In this document: positions 8,084 through 17,058 of the stretch, piece by piece
Layout: every line of letters starts with the position of its first letter
How positions within the stretch are numbered: the first letter of the stretch is position 1
NCBI GenBank assembly: GCA_964411985.1
Contig: CAYPNF010000019.1
Coordinates: 67,693 to 131,692 of the forward strand
Length of the DNA stretch: 64,000 bases
Direction of reading: 5' to 3'
Source of the DNA: CAYPNF01 sp964411985
Lineage (GTDB): Bacteria; Verrucomicrobiota; Verrucomicrobiia; Limisphaerales; J093
Translations under genes and position numbers: made by a program
Notes under the pieces: model-generated
Told to the model about the DNA's origin: nothing
Databases searched by the model: none
The model's input: the letters and a program-made list of their open reading frames with translations, nothing else

Positions 8084-10072
8084 CTAGTCGCCGCCCACGC
8101 TTGCCAGTTCTTCGTTTGTCACGCCGTTGATGATCTTGAACTGCTCGGCATGGAACTCTGGGTCTGCTCGGAAAGAGAGTTTCCCAAAGTACTTTTTCTC
8201 CATCTCGATGATCAGCTTTTCATCTTCGTTTCGCAAACGTTCGAGCACCGTCGAGTTGACCACGATCTTTAGCTGAAAATCGGATTCATCGCGGTGACGT
8301 TTCTTGAGGATCTCTCCGAGTTTTCGCTGAATCTCCACACTCATCGTCAGCGAGCTCTTCACTTTACCCCGTCCCGTGCAATAAGGGCAGTCCTCGTAAA
8401 CGGAGGAGCGTACGCTTTCGGTGTGCCGTTGGCGGGTCATTTCCATGAGCCCAAGCTGGGAGATCGGCAGGATGTGGGTCTTGGCCTTGTCCCGCTTCAG
8501 GCCCTCCTTCACTCGCTGGTAAACCGACTGGCGGTCGCGGTGTGACTTCATGTCAATAAAGTCGAGCACGATCAGTCCGCCCATGTTGCGAAGTCGCAGC
8601 TGTCGACAAATCTCCTCGGCGGCTTCGAGATTGACCTTGAGGATGGTGGATTCAGGGTCCTTGCCACTCTTGTGGCGACCGGTGTTGACGTCGATGGCTA
8701 CGAGGGCTTCCGTCTCGTCGATGACCAGGTAACCACCGCTCTTGAGATGCACCTGACGGGAGAACGTGGCCTCCAGTTGGCGCGAGATGTTAAAACGGTC
8801 GAATACAGGCTGGGGCTCAGCGTAGAGCTTGATCTTGCCTGCGGACCTCCGGGATATCCTGCCGATCATCTCTTGGATTCGGTCATACTGCCCGCTATTG
8901 TCGATGACAATGCGTTCAACGTCCTGGGTCAGGAAATCCCGCACGGTTCGTTCGATCAAGTCGGGCTCCTGGAAGACGCAGGACGGGCAGGCGGGCGCGT
9001 TGATGCGTTCCTGAATCGCTTTCCATTCCTCGAGCAGGATGGCGAGGTCACGAACGAAGTAGCGGGCTTGCTGATCCTCCCCTGCAGTCCGGATGATGAC
9101 GCCCATGCCGTCGGGGATCGTGAGGTTGCGCAGGATCCGCTTGAGCCTCTGGCGCTCCTCGTGGTTCTCGATTTTACGTGAAACGCCGCACTGGTCGGAA
9201 TTGGGCAACAACACCAGGAACCTTCCTGGAATCGCAAGGTTGGTGGTGACTCGCGGCCCTTTCGTTCCAATGGGGCCTTTGCTCACCTGCACGATGATTT
9301 CAGATCCGGGGGGGTAGAGCCGCGGGATGTCCTTCTGGGTGATTCGGGGTTTTTCCTTGGTCCGTTTGGTCTCCCGTTCCACGATCTCCACGCCGCTATC
9401 GAACCCGGCAGGGACAATGTCCCAGTAGTGAAGGAAGGCGTTCTTGTCAAAGCCAATGTCCACAAAGGCGGCTTTGAGACCATCCTCGAGGTTGCGCACT
9501 TTGCCCTTGTAGATGCTGCCAACCATCCGTTCGTCGGAAGAGCGTTCAATAGTGAACTCTTCCAGGCGGCCTTCCTCCAGCACCGCGACCCGGGTTTCCA
9601 GGGACTCGGCATTGATGATGATCTCTTTGTGGCTCTTCTTGGGGGGACGCATCAGACGCTGGACTCGCCGAATCACCTTCTGAGCGGCGGCCTTGATGGT
9701 GCCGACGAACCCTTGGGGTTTCTCGACCACTTCCACAGGTTTAAACTCCTCAGCCTCTTCCTCTACATGTTCCGGTGTGTCGAGGTGGGGTTCGCGATAC
9801 TCGCGGCGGCGGCCGCCCGCCTGCGCAGACGGTGCTGGGGGAGTTGAAGGGGCATCCTCCGGAAGGCCGGCTGCCCGGTTTTCGGATCGCTGGATCTCCC
9901 TTTCGTGCCGGGCTGAGTCGAAGACAGCGTCATCCGTGATCTTTTCTCCGATGGCCTCCGCTCGCGCCTCGGATGCGGCCCGCTCAGGGCGGAAGGACAT
10001 TCCCTTGTTTCCGCCGGCAGGGCGGAACCTCTGGCCGCTTCTGCGGCGTCGTGAGAAGTTACGTTCACTCAT
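8084..10072 (-). CDS. rng: Ribonuclease E/G family protein
   Basis: 662 residues from the ATG at 10070-10072; a TTG two codons upstream is a weaker alternative. Residues 1 to about 148 are a charged, low-complexity extension. The catalytic core follows: an S1 domain (MVGSIYKGKVRNLEDGLKAA, near 185), a sensor/5' end-binding region, and the DNase-I-like domain with AIDVNTG (Asp near 461) and VLDFIDM (Asp near 504), the two Mg2+-binding aspartates of RNase E/G. The Zn-link CPYCTGRG joins two protomers in RNase E. It ends after the small domain and lacks the long RNase E degradosome scaffold, so it is closer to RNase G. It is last in the mre/rod operon, 13 bp after rodA, as in several proteobacteria where rng follows mreBCD. 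Likely role: rRNA maturation and mRNA decay. Confidence 0.93.
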   Translation of the reverse strand: MSERNFSRRRRSGQRFRPAGGNKGMSFRPERAASEARAEAIGEKITDDAVFDSARHEREIQRSENRAAGLPEDAPSTPPAPSAQAGGRRREYREPHLDTPEHVEEEAEEFKPVEVVEKPQGFVGTIKAAAQKVIRRVQRLMRPPKKSHKEIIINAESLETRVAVLEEGRLEEFTIERSSDERMVGSIYKGKVRNLEDGLKAAFVDIGFDKNAFLHYWDIVPAGFDSGVEIVERETKRTKEKPRITQKDIPRLYPPGSEIIVQVSKGPIGTKGPRVTTNLAIPGRFLVLLPNSDQCGVSRKIENHEERQRLKRILRNLTIPDGMGVIIRTAGEDQQARYFVRDLAILLEEWKAIQERINAPACPSCVFQEPDLIERTVRDFLTQDVERIVIDNSGQYDRIQEMIGRISRRSAGKIKLYAEPQPVFDRFNISRQLEATFSRQVHLKSGGYLVIDETEALVAIDVNTGRHKSGKDPESTILKVNLEAAEEICRQLRLRNMGGLIVLDFIDMKSHRDRQSVYQRVKEGLKRDKAKTHILPISQLGLMEMTRQRHTESVRSSVYEDCPYCTGRGKVKSSLTMSVEIQRKLGEILKKRHRDESDFQLKIVVNSTVLERLRNEDEKLIIEMEKKYFGKLSFRADPEFHAEQFKIINGVTNEELASVGGD

Positions 10073-10085
10073 AGACAAACTAATG

Positions 10086-11282
10086 TTAGGTCCGTCGGTA
10101 TAGATAGACGTTTTGGAGTAGGCCTGCCGCGATCAACGAGCAGAGCACCGAGGTGCCGCCATAACTGAGGAGCGGCAACGGGATGCCCGTGACAGGCACG
10201 ATTCGGATATTCATTCCGATGTTGATGAAGACATGGCAGAAGAACTGGGTAACAATGCCCACTGCCAAGAGTCTGCCGAGGCGGTCGCGCGCCTGGCCGG
10301 CGATTCGTAAGCCGCTGAAGAGGACCACTGTGTACAGTGAGACCACCATCAGGCTGCCCACAAATCCACTTTCTTCGGCAATGACCGAGAAAATGAAATC
10401 GTTGTGAGCCACCGGGCGCGGCAGGTAGCCCAGGGCGTTTTGCGTGCCCTGACGCCACCCCTTTCCGGTCAGTCCGCCGGAACCGACCGAGATCAGCGCT
10501 TGCTCCACGTTGTGAGACGCGTTGCGGTACTCTTGCAGAGCACGCTGACGCTCCGCCTCGGACGCTCCAGACGGAACGGAGTTGATGCCGAAGTAGACCA
10601 GGAGCCGCTTTCGCTGATAAGGCTCCAATTTGATTTGCCAACCCGGCGGAGCGAACAAGATGTCCACCAGGATGAGCACGACCAAAAGTCCCACACCTCC
10701 GACAAATTGGGAAAGGTATCTCGGCGGGACTCCCGCCACAAACATCATTACGAGGGCGATCGGAGGGAAGACCAAGGCGGACCCGATATCTGGTTCTTTC
10801 AGGATCAGGAGGAAGGGGAGGAGGGCCATTCCCAACGCCCGGACGAAGAGGCCCATCTGCTTCAGTTCCGCCTCGGGACGGCTGAGATAGTTGGCCATCA
10901 TCAGGATGAAAGCGAGTTTGGCGAATTCGGACGGCTGAAACTGGAACGGACCCAAGTCGATCCACCTTCGTGCGCCCCAACCGTGGGAAGTGCCCACCAC
11001 GAAGACCGCAACGAGGAGGAGCACCGAGAACCAGTATCCCACCATGGACCAACGTGCCAAGCGCCGGTAATCCACCAGACAGCTCGCCACCGCCAACAGA
11101 ATCCCCAGAACATACCATATGATCTGCTTGAAGTGATCCTGCCGGAACCATGGCAAACTGGCTGCCGCCTCCTTCGCCAAAGTGGCGCTGGCGATGAACA
11201 ACGTTCCCATCACCATCAAGCCCAGGATGGCCACCAGCAGGGGCCAATCCACCCCAGAATCGGTTTTGATTTTGGCTTGCAT
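10086..11282 (-). CDS. rodA: Rod shape-determining protein RodA (SEDS peptidoglycan glycosyltransferase)
   Basis: 398 residues from the ATG at 11280-11282, which lies 5 bp after the mrdA stop; upstream in-frame codons belong to another frame of mrdA. It is a polytopic membrane protein with about ten hydrophobic segments. SEDS signatures are visible: the charged ..GPFQFQPSEFAKLAFIL.. loop, the long periplasmic loop with KEPDIGSALVF, and the end segment TGIPLPLLSYGGTSVLCSL. SEDS proteins polymerise lipid II and work with a class B PBP, here the adjacent mrdA product, in the elongasome. Confidence 0.95.
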   Translation of the reverse strand: MQAKIKTDSGVDWPLLVAILGLMVMGTLFIASATLAKEAAASLPWFRQDHFKQIIWYVLGILLAVASCLVDYRRLARWSMVGYWFSVLLLVAVFVVGTSHGWGARRWIDLGPFQFQPSEFAKLAFILMMANYLSRPEAELKQMGLFVRALGMALLPFLLILKEPDIGSALVFPPIALVMMFVAGVPPRYLSQFVGGVGLLVVLILVDILFAPPGWQIKLEPYQRKRLLVYFGINSVPSGASEAERQRALQEYRNASHNVEQALISVGSGGLTGKGWRQGTQNALGYLPRPVAHNDFIFSVIAEESGFVGSLMVVSLYTVVLFSGLRIAGQARDRLGRLLAVGIVTQFFCHVFINIGMNIRIVPVTGIPLPLLSYGGTSVLCSLIAAGLLQNVYLYRRT

Positions 11283-11287
11283 GCGGT

Positions 11288-13252
11288 TTAGTGAGCGTTG
11301 GCCAGTCGAATGCCTTGCGCCTGCGGAGTGGGCGGCGAGGTCCGCTTCTGGATGGCCTGGAAAACCTGCCGTGCCACCGGGGCACAGGTTCCTCCTCCCG
11401 AGCCACCGCTCTCGATCATCACGACGACCGCGAAGCGCGGATTCTCGTAGGGACCAAAGGACGCAAACCACGTGATGTGGTCTTTCACTCGGTTTTGGGC
11501 ATCCGTGACTTGGGCGGTTCCTGTCTTTCCTCCCACCCGGAAACCCTTCAACCATGGTGTCACTTTGTCGCGCTGATGGAAAGCGTCATAGCCCGTCCCC
11601 CCCACCTCCTCAGTGTCGGCGAGCATGGCATCGCGGATGATCTCAAGATGTCTGGCTTTGGCTTGGAGATCGCTGCGCAGTCTTGGCGCAACGGAGAGCA
11701 TCGCCGGTTGGTCAGGGACAGGTTCCACCGCTTCAACGCGGTCGACGAAGCGTGGGTAGAGTACTCTGCCTCCATTGGCAATCGCAGCAGTCATGACGGC
11801 CATCTGCAGAGGGGTGACGGTGATCTCCTGACCGATGCACAGGTTGGCGGTGTTTCCTTCCCCCCACGTGCTTGGGGCTTCTCCCGGTTTTGGTACGTAT
11901 CCTCGGACCTCCTGGCGCATTCCGAGTCCAATCTGCTCGCCGAGATGAAAGCGATGCGCCATGTCCAGAATCTGGTCCCTTCCTGCGCGCAGGCCGTGGT
12001 GAATGAAGTAGGTGTTGCTCGATTTCTTAAAGGCTTTCTTGAAGTCGTACTCGCCTGCCTCCGCTGTGTCTTTGATTCTTCTCCTCCCCAGCATGAAGTA
12101 TCCCGGTGTGGAGAGCGGGTCAGTGATGGTGGCCGGTGTGAGAACGCCCGACTCCAGACAGGCCAAGGCGGTGACGATTTTGAATATGGACCCCGGTTGG
12201 TAGGCACCCTGCGTGGCCCGGTTGAGCATGGGACGAAGCTCAGGATCGTTCAACCCTTGATCCCAGCGTTCCTTGCTGATGCCGGCGACAAACTCGTTGG
12301 GGTCATAGGCTGGTGAGGAAACCATCGCCAGCACATCCCCGTTCGACGTGTCCAGGACGACCACTGCCCCGCGCGTGCTCTCACCGGCGCTGCGCAACGC
12401 GGCATAGGCCGCTTTCTGGAGTGGGAGGTCGATGGTGAGCCGGACGGTGTGCCCCGGCTGGGGAGCGATCCAAATGGTCTCCGATTCCCGATAACAGAGA
12501 CAGTTCACTACGACATTCTTGAGTCCGGCCTTTCCCGAAAGGTGTTTTTCCAGCGCATATTCGATTCCCACAGCCCCTTGATACGTGGGAAGACTGTAAT
12601 TAAACCCAAGATCATCCTCTTCGCGGGCCGTATCGTCACGGGTCAGATAGCCCAGGAGATGAGCCACCGCCGAGCCTTGCGGATAAAGCCGCATGGGACG
12701 AATCTCCAGTTCCACTCCGGGCAGATTCGGCGCCTGCTCCAACATGCGCGCAATCTGCTGGGGGGTCAGGTCTTTCAGAATCGTCATCGGGCGATACGGC
12801 CACTGGTCGTGGTGTCTTTGGAAACGGCTCTGGGCGATCGAGATCGGCTCGCCCATCACGCGCGCAACATAGTCGACCGTGTTGCTCACCACCGTGTAGC
12901 GAGCTTGAGCCCTCAGTTCCAAACGTTGACTGGGTTTGAGGCGACGGCCTGCCCTTAGCCGGGCATACGTGCGGTCGAAAAGCTCTTTCAAGTCCTCGAT
13001 ATACAGGTCGACGCTGTACTCGGGCCGGTTCTCCGCCAGAATCAGTCCGTTACGGTCCTGGATCTTTCCCCTCAAAGCGGGGATGCGCACCGTGCGGTAG
13101 GTTTGAGTCTCCAAAGAAGTCTGATACTTCCTGCTGTAGAAGATCTGAACGCGCCACAGCCCTCCCACCAAAACCAACATTCCCAACAGGATCCCCGCCG
13201 ACAGCCATCGCAGGCGGCGGTCTTCGTTGCGGAGTTGATCGAGGATCCTCAC
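11288..13252 (-). CDS. mrdA: Penicillin-binding protein 2 (elongation-specific transpeptidase)
   Basis: 654 residues from a GTG at 13250-13252, chosen because GGGGGAGA lies about 10 nt upstream and because it sits 2 bp after the mreD stop; the open frame extends a further 123 codons through mreD but in a different frame from that gene. There is one N-terminal membrane segment (LRWLSAGILLGMLVLVGGLWRV), then a PBP dimerisation domain with ALRGKIQDRNGLILAEN. The transpeptidase motifs are GSIFK (SxxK nucleophile), SSN and KTGTAQ. It cross-links glycan strands made by RodA. The 5-bp spacing to rodA supports tight co-expression. Confidence 0.95.
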   Translation of the reverse strand: MRILDQLRNEDRRLRWLSAGILLGMLVLVGGLWRVQIFYSRKYQTSLETQTYRTVRIPALRGKIQDRNGLILAENRPEYSVDLYIEDLKELFDRTYARLRAGRRLKPSQRLELRAQARYTVVSNTVDYVARVMGEPISIAQSRFQRHHDQWPYRPMTILKDLTPQQIARMLEQAPNLPGVELEIRPMRLYPQGSAVAHLLGYLTRDDTAREEDDLGFNYSLPTYQGAVGIEYALEKHLSGKAGLKNVVVNCLCYRESETIWIAPQPGHTVRLTIDLPLQKAAYAALRSAGESTRGAVVVLDTSNGDVLAMVSSPAYDPNEFVAGISKERWDQGLNDPELRPMLNRATQGAYQPGSIFKIVTALACLESGVLTPATITDPLSTPGYFMLGRRRIKDTAEAGEYDFKKAFKKSSNTYFIHHGLRAGRDQILDMAHRFHLGEQIGLGMRQEVRGYVPKPGEAPSTWGEGNTANLCIGQEITVTPLQMAVMTAAIANGGRVLYPRFVDRVEAVEPVPDQPAMLSVAPRLRSDLQAKARHLEIIRDAMLADTEEVGGTGYDAFHQRDKVTPWLKGFRVGGKTGTAQVTDAQNRVKDHITWFASFGPYENPRFAVVVMIESGGSGGGTCAPVARQVFQAIQKRTSPPTPQAQGIRLANAH

Positions 13253-13254
13253 GG

Positions 13255-13806
13255 TTAGTTTCTCCCCCGTTTGATCTCGCGGTCTTTCCGGAACACGCTT
13301 TCCGGGGCTGGTTGATAGGCAAAAAGACCCTCCACCCAGTCCAGCAACCGGAACAAGGGAGGGGTCAGAGCCCCACCGGCAGCGGTCACCACCACCCATT
13401 GCCACAGGCTTGCCACCCCAAGCGCCGGTTGATGACCGGTAGTGACGAGAAGCAGCACGGTTAGAGCGGGAATCGCCGCACTCGCAAGCAGGCCGAGGAT
13501 GAACTGGGCGTAAGTCAACTCCTGCAGCAGCATTTCCCGCCAACCTCGAATGAGCATGCCCACTGCCAGCAAGGGGACAATGGTGACACCCAGCGGGTTG
13601 GCGGAGAGGCAATCGGTCCAAAGCCCTCCTAGAAACGCGACCACCGCGAGTGTCGGCACTTCAGATCGGACGGCGCAATAGACGATGATGGGGGGAAGCA
13701 GCTGAAGTTGCGCCCCAAGGATGGCCCGTGGCAGCGAAATCATGGCCTCCGCTGCCACTGCCAGCAGCGTCAAAACCACACAAACACTCAACTGGAGCCA
13801 GTTCAT
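13255..13806 (-). CDS. mreD: Rod shape-determining protein MreD
   Basis: 183 residues from the ATG at 13804-13806, which overlaps the mreC stop by 4 bp (ATGA). It is a small hydrophobic protein with five or six membrane segments (CVVLTLLAVAAEAMISLP, LPPIIVYCAVRSEVPTLAVV, GVTIVPLLAVGMLIRGW and others). Sequence conservation in this family is weak, so the call rests mainly on size, topology and position between mreC and mrdA. It is the membrane link of the MreBCD complex. Confidence 0.9.
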   Translation of the reverse strand: MNWLQLSVCVVLTLLAVAAEAMISLPRAILGAQLQLLPPIIVYCAVRSEVPTLAVVAFLGGLWTDCLSANPLGVTIVPLLAVGMLIRGWREMLLQELTYAQFILGLLASAAIPALTVLLLVTTGHQPALGVASLWQWVVVTAAGGALTPPLFRLLDWVEGLFAYQPAPESVFRKDREIKRGRN

Positions 13807-14609
13807 GGGAAAAGCAGGATGACCTCCGAGAGTTTGCTGGAGTCCACGTTCAGTTTCACGCGGGCTTCGGTGTAGAGACCAAATCCAACCGAGCGGGAAT
13901 CGACGATCGTCCCTACCGGAATGCCGGCAGGGTAGATCCCCCCCAGACCGCTGCTCTGGACTGTTTGACCAGGTTTGAGTGTCGTACTGCGGGGCAGGTG
14001 CGTCAGGTCCACCAAACGGTGATCGAGTACCCCTGTCCCTCCGGCGGAGATCACGCCGTTCTCTCCCGTCTCCCGGATGAGCACCGACACTCTGCATTTG
14101 GGATCGCCCACGAGCAAAACCTGTGAGCTGGTGTAGCCGACGATTCCGATCTTCCCCACCAAACCCTCAGGGGTGACCACAGGCAGGTCGGTGCGCACCC
14201 CGTCCCTGCTTCCAAGATCGATACGAAAGGTTCTCCACCAGTTGGCGGTGTCCCGAGCCACCACTCGTGCGACACGCGTTTTCCAGGCGCTGCGCAACTG
14301 CCATCCATAGAGCTGTCGAAAACGGGCGTTTTCTCTTAGGGACTCGCCGACCTGAACCATTTGAAGCTTGAGCTCCTTATTCTCCCCGCGAAGGGTCCGC
14401 AACTCCTTGATCAGCGTGCTGCGCGGCACTAGCGCGTCGGAGGCTTGCTCTGCGAGTGAATGGGTGGCGCCGGATAGGCCGAAAAAGGGGACAAAAACAC
14501 TTCCCGCAGCCATCCGAACTTTGGCGGCTACGGACTCAGGCAGACTCCAGAGGACTATCACTAGAGCTAGGGTAACGCCCAAAGCGACCCAATGTGGCCT
14601 TCTAAACAT
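13803..14609 (-). CDS. mreC: Rod shape-determining protein MreC
   Basis: 268 residues: a short cytoplasmic tail, one membrane helix (VALGVTLALVIVLWSLP), a coiled coil (about residues 62-90, STLIKELRTLRGENKELKLQ) and the periplasmic double beta-barrel with RVVARDTANWWRTFRIDLGS, DLPVVTPEGLVGKIG, GTGVLDHRLVDL and GGIYPAGIPVGTIVD. It is the periplasmic scaffold that connects MreB filaments to PBP2/RodA. The gene lies 60 bp downstream of mreB. Confidence 0.95.
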   Translation of the reverse strand: MFRRPHWVALGVTLALVIVLWSLPESVAAKVRMAAGSVFVPFFGLSGATHSLAEQASDALVPRSTLIKELRTLRGENKELKLQMVQVGESLRENARFRQLYGWQLRSAWKTRVARVVARDTANWWRTFRIDLGSRDGVRTDLPVVTPEGLVGKIGIVGYTSSQVLLVGDPKCRVSVLIRETGENGVISAGGTGVLDHRLVDLTHLPRSTTLKPGQTVQSSGLGGIYPAGIPVGTIVDSRSVGFGLYTEARVKLNVDSSKLSEVILLFP

Positions 14610-14669
14610 CCAATCGTCCCGATCTCAGTCAACTCGGGGCGAACGCCTTGCTGTCACCTGATACCATCT

Positions 14670-15695
14670 CTAGGTGCTCGAAGAAGCAACTCGCTTGAGG
14701 AATTGAAGTTCCTGCAACACCCGTCCTGTGCCTTCCGCTACCGCAGTCAGCGGATCATCTGCGATGTGGACCGGCAGATAGGTCTCCTCTGCCACCATTC
14801 GATCGATGCCGCGCAGGAGGGCTCCACCTCCTGCCATGACTATCCCGCGGTCGACCAAATCGGCCGCGAGTTCGGGAGGACAACGTTCCAGGGTGATGCG
14901 GATGGACTCCAAGATGCTCGAAAGAGGTTCTTTCAGGGCCTCGCGGATTTCCTCGGAGCGGACGGTGATGGTCTTGGGCAAACCAGTGCTCAAGTCTCTA
15001 CCTTTGACATCCATGGTCAGTTCCTGCTCCAACGGATATGCGGACCCGATGCGGATTTTGATTTCTTCCGCAGTGCGTTCGCCAATCATCAAGTTGTGGC
15101 ATCGCTTCATGTACGCAACGATCGTTTCGTCAAACTCGTCTCCCCCCACACGGAGGCTTCGGCTGAAGACAATACCCGCCAACGATATGATCGCGATCTC
15201 GCAAGTACCTCCGCCGATGTCAACAATCATGTTGCCAGCGGGTTCGTGGACGGGCAGACCAACCCCGATCGCCGATGCCATCGGTTGTTCGATCAGGTAA
15301 ACTTCTCTTGCGCCTGCGTGGGTGACTGAGTCTTTGACAGCCCGCTTTTCAACTTCTGTAATCCCAGATGGAACGGCTACGACGACGCGGGGGGCGATGA
15401 GCTTTCGGTGGTGAACCCTTTGGATGAAATGCCGGAGCATGGCCCCGGTAATGTCAAAATCCGCGATGACCCCGTCTTTCATCGGGCGGATAGCGATGAT
15501 ATTGCCCGGCGTGCGGCCGATCATTCGCTTTGCTTCATCTCCCACAGCCAGCACAATATTCGTGCCAGCTTGAACTGCCACGACCGAGGGTTCCCGAAGA
15601 ACAATGCCACGGTCGCGCACGTACACCAAGGAATTCGCAGTTCCTAGGTCAATTCCAATGTCGTTGGAAAACAGGCTTTTTAGTTGCTCAAACAT
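14670..15695 (-). CDS. mreB: Rod shape-determining protein MreB (bacterial actin)
   Basis: 341 residues, the usual family length. The nucleotide-binding blocks of the actin fold are clear: DIGIDLGTANSLVYV (phosphate 1), GNIIAIRPMKDGVIADFD, MIVDIGGGTCEIAII (phosphate 2) and GIVMAGGGALLRGID (adenosine). It polymerises under the inner membrane and positions the elongation machinery. It is the first gene of the mreBCD-mrdA-rodA-rng unit and has a likely promoter right upstream. Confidence 0.97.
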   Translation of the reverse strand: MFEQLKSLFSNDIGIDLGTANSLVYVRDRGIVLREPSVVAVQAGTNIVLAVGDEAKRMIGRTPGNIIAIRPMKDGVIADFDITGAMLRHFIQRVHHRKLIAPRVVVAVPSGITEVEKRAVKDSVTHAGAREVYLIEQPMASAIGVGLPVHEPAGNMIVDIGGGTCEIAIISLAGIVFSRSLRVGGDEFDETIVAYMKRCHNLMIGERTAEEIKIRIGSAYPLEQELTMDVKGRDLSTGLPKTITVRSEEIREALKEPLSSILESIRITLERCPPELAADLVDRGIVMAGGGALLRGIDRMVAEETYLPVHIADDPLTAVAEGTGRVLQELQFLKRVASSST

Positions 15696-15718
15696 GAAGA
15701 GCGCCTAACACAAACGCA

Positions 15719-15748
15719 ATGCTACAGATCCAAACCCTTTGAGGTCAA
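15719..15748 (-). promoter_or_regulatory. Candidate sigma-70 promoter of the mre operon
   Basis: Read on the minus strand, TTGACC (15743-15748) and TAGCAT (15719-15724) are separated by 18 bp and end 23 bp before the mreB ATG. The -35 matches consensus at five of six positions and the -10 at four. It is the best such pair in the 150 bp between mreB and the oxidoreductase gene upstream. Confidence 0.5.
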
Positions 15749-15845
15749 GTGATTTAAGCACTCAAAATTGTGCATCACTCCAGAACTTCCGAAGGTTCTC
15801 TCGGTGGCTGGCCCCAGCAAAGCAGTCCTCATCCCGATCCTAACC

Positions 15846-16997
15846 TCAACGAACAAAGGATTTTGTGAAATCTTCACCCGTGATCTCCTTGGTCCGCTTC
15901 TCATACCGCGACTCTTGGATCAGCTGGTTCAGTTTCCGCTCATACGCTGCCGCATCCATCGGAAGTTCAACGGTTTGCCCAAGCAAAGAGGAGAAGAGAA
16001 TACTGTTGGCGAGTTCCACAGAGCCAATCCCCTGTGCTCCTGGTGCGACCAGGGAGGAACCGTCCAGAATCGCATCAACCCAGTTCTGGGTCAGGGTGGA
16101 GTGCTGAGCGGGAGCATTGTCGAACGGAATCTCCACGTTCCAAAGGTCCGGTCGGGCGAAACCCGCCTTGGACGCACGGCTGAATTCATCCATCGGAATC
16201 TCGTTTCTGGTAAAGGTGAGACGATGGTTCTCCAGGACTAATCTTCCTTTGGTTCCTGCAATCTCGAATCGGTTGGTTCCAGGCGCTTCGCCGGTGGAGG
16301 TGATGAACACCCCCGTGGCTCCGTTGGGGTATTCCAGGTAGGCGGTGACGTTATCCTCCACTTCGATATCGTGATAACGACCCAGTTGACAGAAGCCCCG
16401 AACCTTGGATGGCATCCCGCACAGCCACTGGAGTATATCCAGATTATGCGGGCATTGGTTCAGCAACACCCCGCCGCCTTCTCCCTTCCACGTGGCTCGC
16501 CAACCCCCACTCGCGTAATACGCCTCGGTTCGGAACCAGTCGGTGATAATCCAGGAAACCCGGCAAACCTGGCCTATCTCTCCCCGATCGAGCAGTTGCT
16601 TGATCTTCAGATAACGCGGCTCGGTCCGGAGTTGGAACATGGCGGCGAACTGGAGCTCAGGCCGCCTCGCGTGGGCGGCGATCAGCCTCTCCGCATCGGC
16701 TTTGTGCACCGATATCGGCTTTTCGACCATCACGTGCAAGCCTTTCTGAAGAGCGAGGATACCTAGCGTTGTATGCTGGTAGTGGGGGGTGGCGATGATC
16801 ACGGCATCCACGGCGTCCGAGCTCAGCATCGATTCCGCGTCGCGGAAGGTATTCAGCGAACCGAATCGGTCCAACGGAGCAATGGGGTCGGCTACGGCCG
16901 TCAACTCGCAGCGCGAAACCTTCTGATTCAGCAGGTAGTCGGCATGGTACTTGCCTATGTTTCCGAGGCCGATGATTCCGATTCGGACAGTTTTCAT
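15846..16997 (-). CDS. Gfo/Idh/MocA family oxidoreductase (cytoplasmic)
   Basis: 383 residues with no signal peptide, unlike the paralogue at 3432-4805. The Rossmann fingerprint IGIIGLGNIGKYHADYL is at the N-terminus, ATPHYQHTTLG near residue 70 and the family EKP motif (VMVEKPISVHKADAE) near residue 92. The C-terminal domain holds GEGGGVLLNQCPHNLDILQWLCG, where the H-N-x-D pattern often contributes the catalytic histidine. The substrate is probably a sugar, a sugar acid or an inositol, but the sequence does not say which. It is divergent from the SUMF1-like gene, with only 61 bp between the two starts. Confidence 0.9.
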   Translation of the reverse strand: MKTVRIGIIGLGNIGKYHADYLLNQKVSRCELTAVADPIAPLDRFGSLNTFRDAESMLSSDAVDAVIIATPHYQHTTLGILALQKGLHVMVEKPISVHKADAERLIAAHARRPELQFAAMFQLRTEPRYLKIKQLLDRGEIGQVCRVSWIITDWFRTEAYYASGGWRATWKGEGGGVLLNQCPHNLDILQWLCGMPSKVRGFCQLGRYHDIEVEDNVTAYLEYPNGATGVFITSTGEAPGTNRFEIAGTKGRLVLENHRLTFTRNEIPMDEFSRASKAGFARPDLWNVEIPFDNAPAQHSTLTQNWVDAILDGSSLVAPGAQGIGSVELANSILFSSLLGQTVELPMDAAAYERKLNQLIQESRYEKRTKEITGEDFTKSFVR

Positions 16998-17058
16998 GGG
17001 CTCAGATTGACAAAAACGAACCGACCGTCAACAGTGTAGCTAAAATTAGTCAGAACGA

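Noticed and set aside
10404..11291. 295-residue plus-strand frame
   Set aside because: Antisense to rodA; charged, repetitive composition typical of the complement of membrane-protein codons.
17006..17040. Perfect TTGACA in the divergent gap before the SUMF1-like gene
   Set aside because: No -10 hexamer at 16-19 bp; the only TAAAAT-like sequence is 28 bp away.
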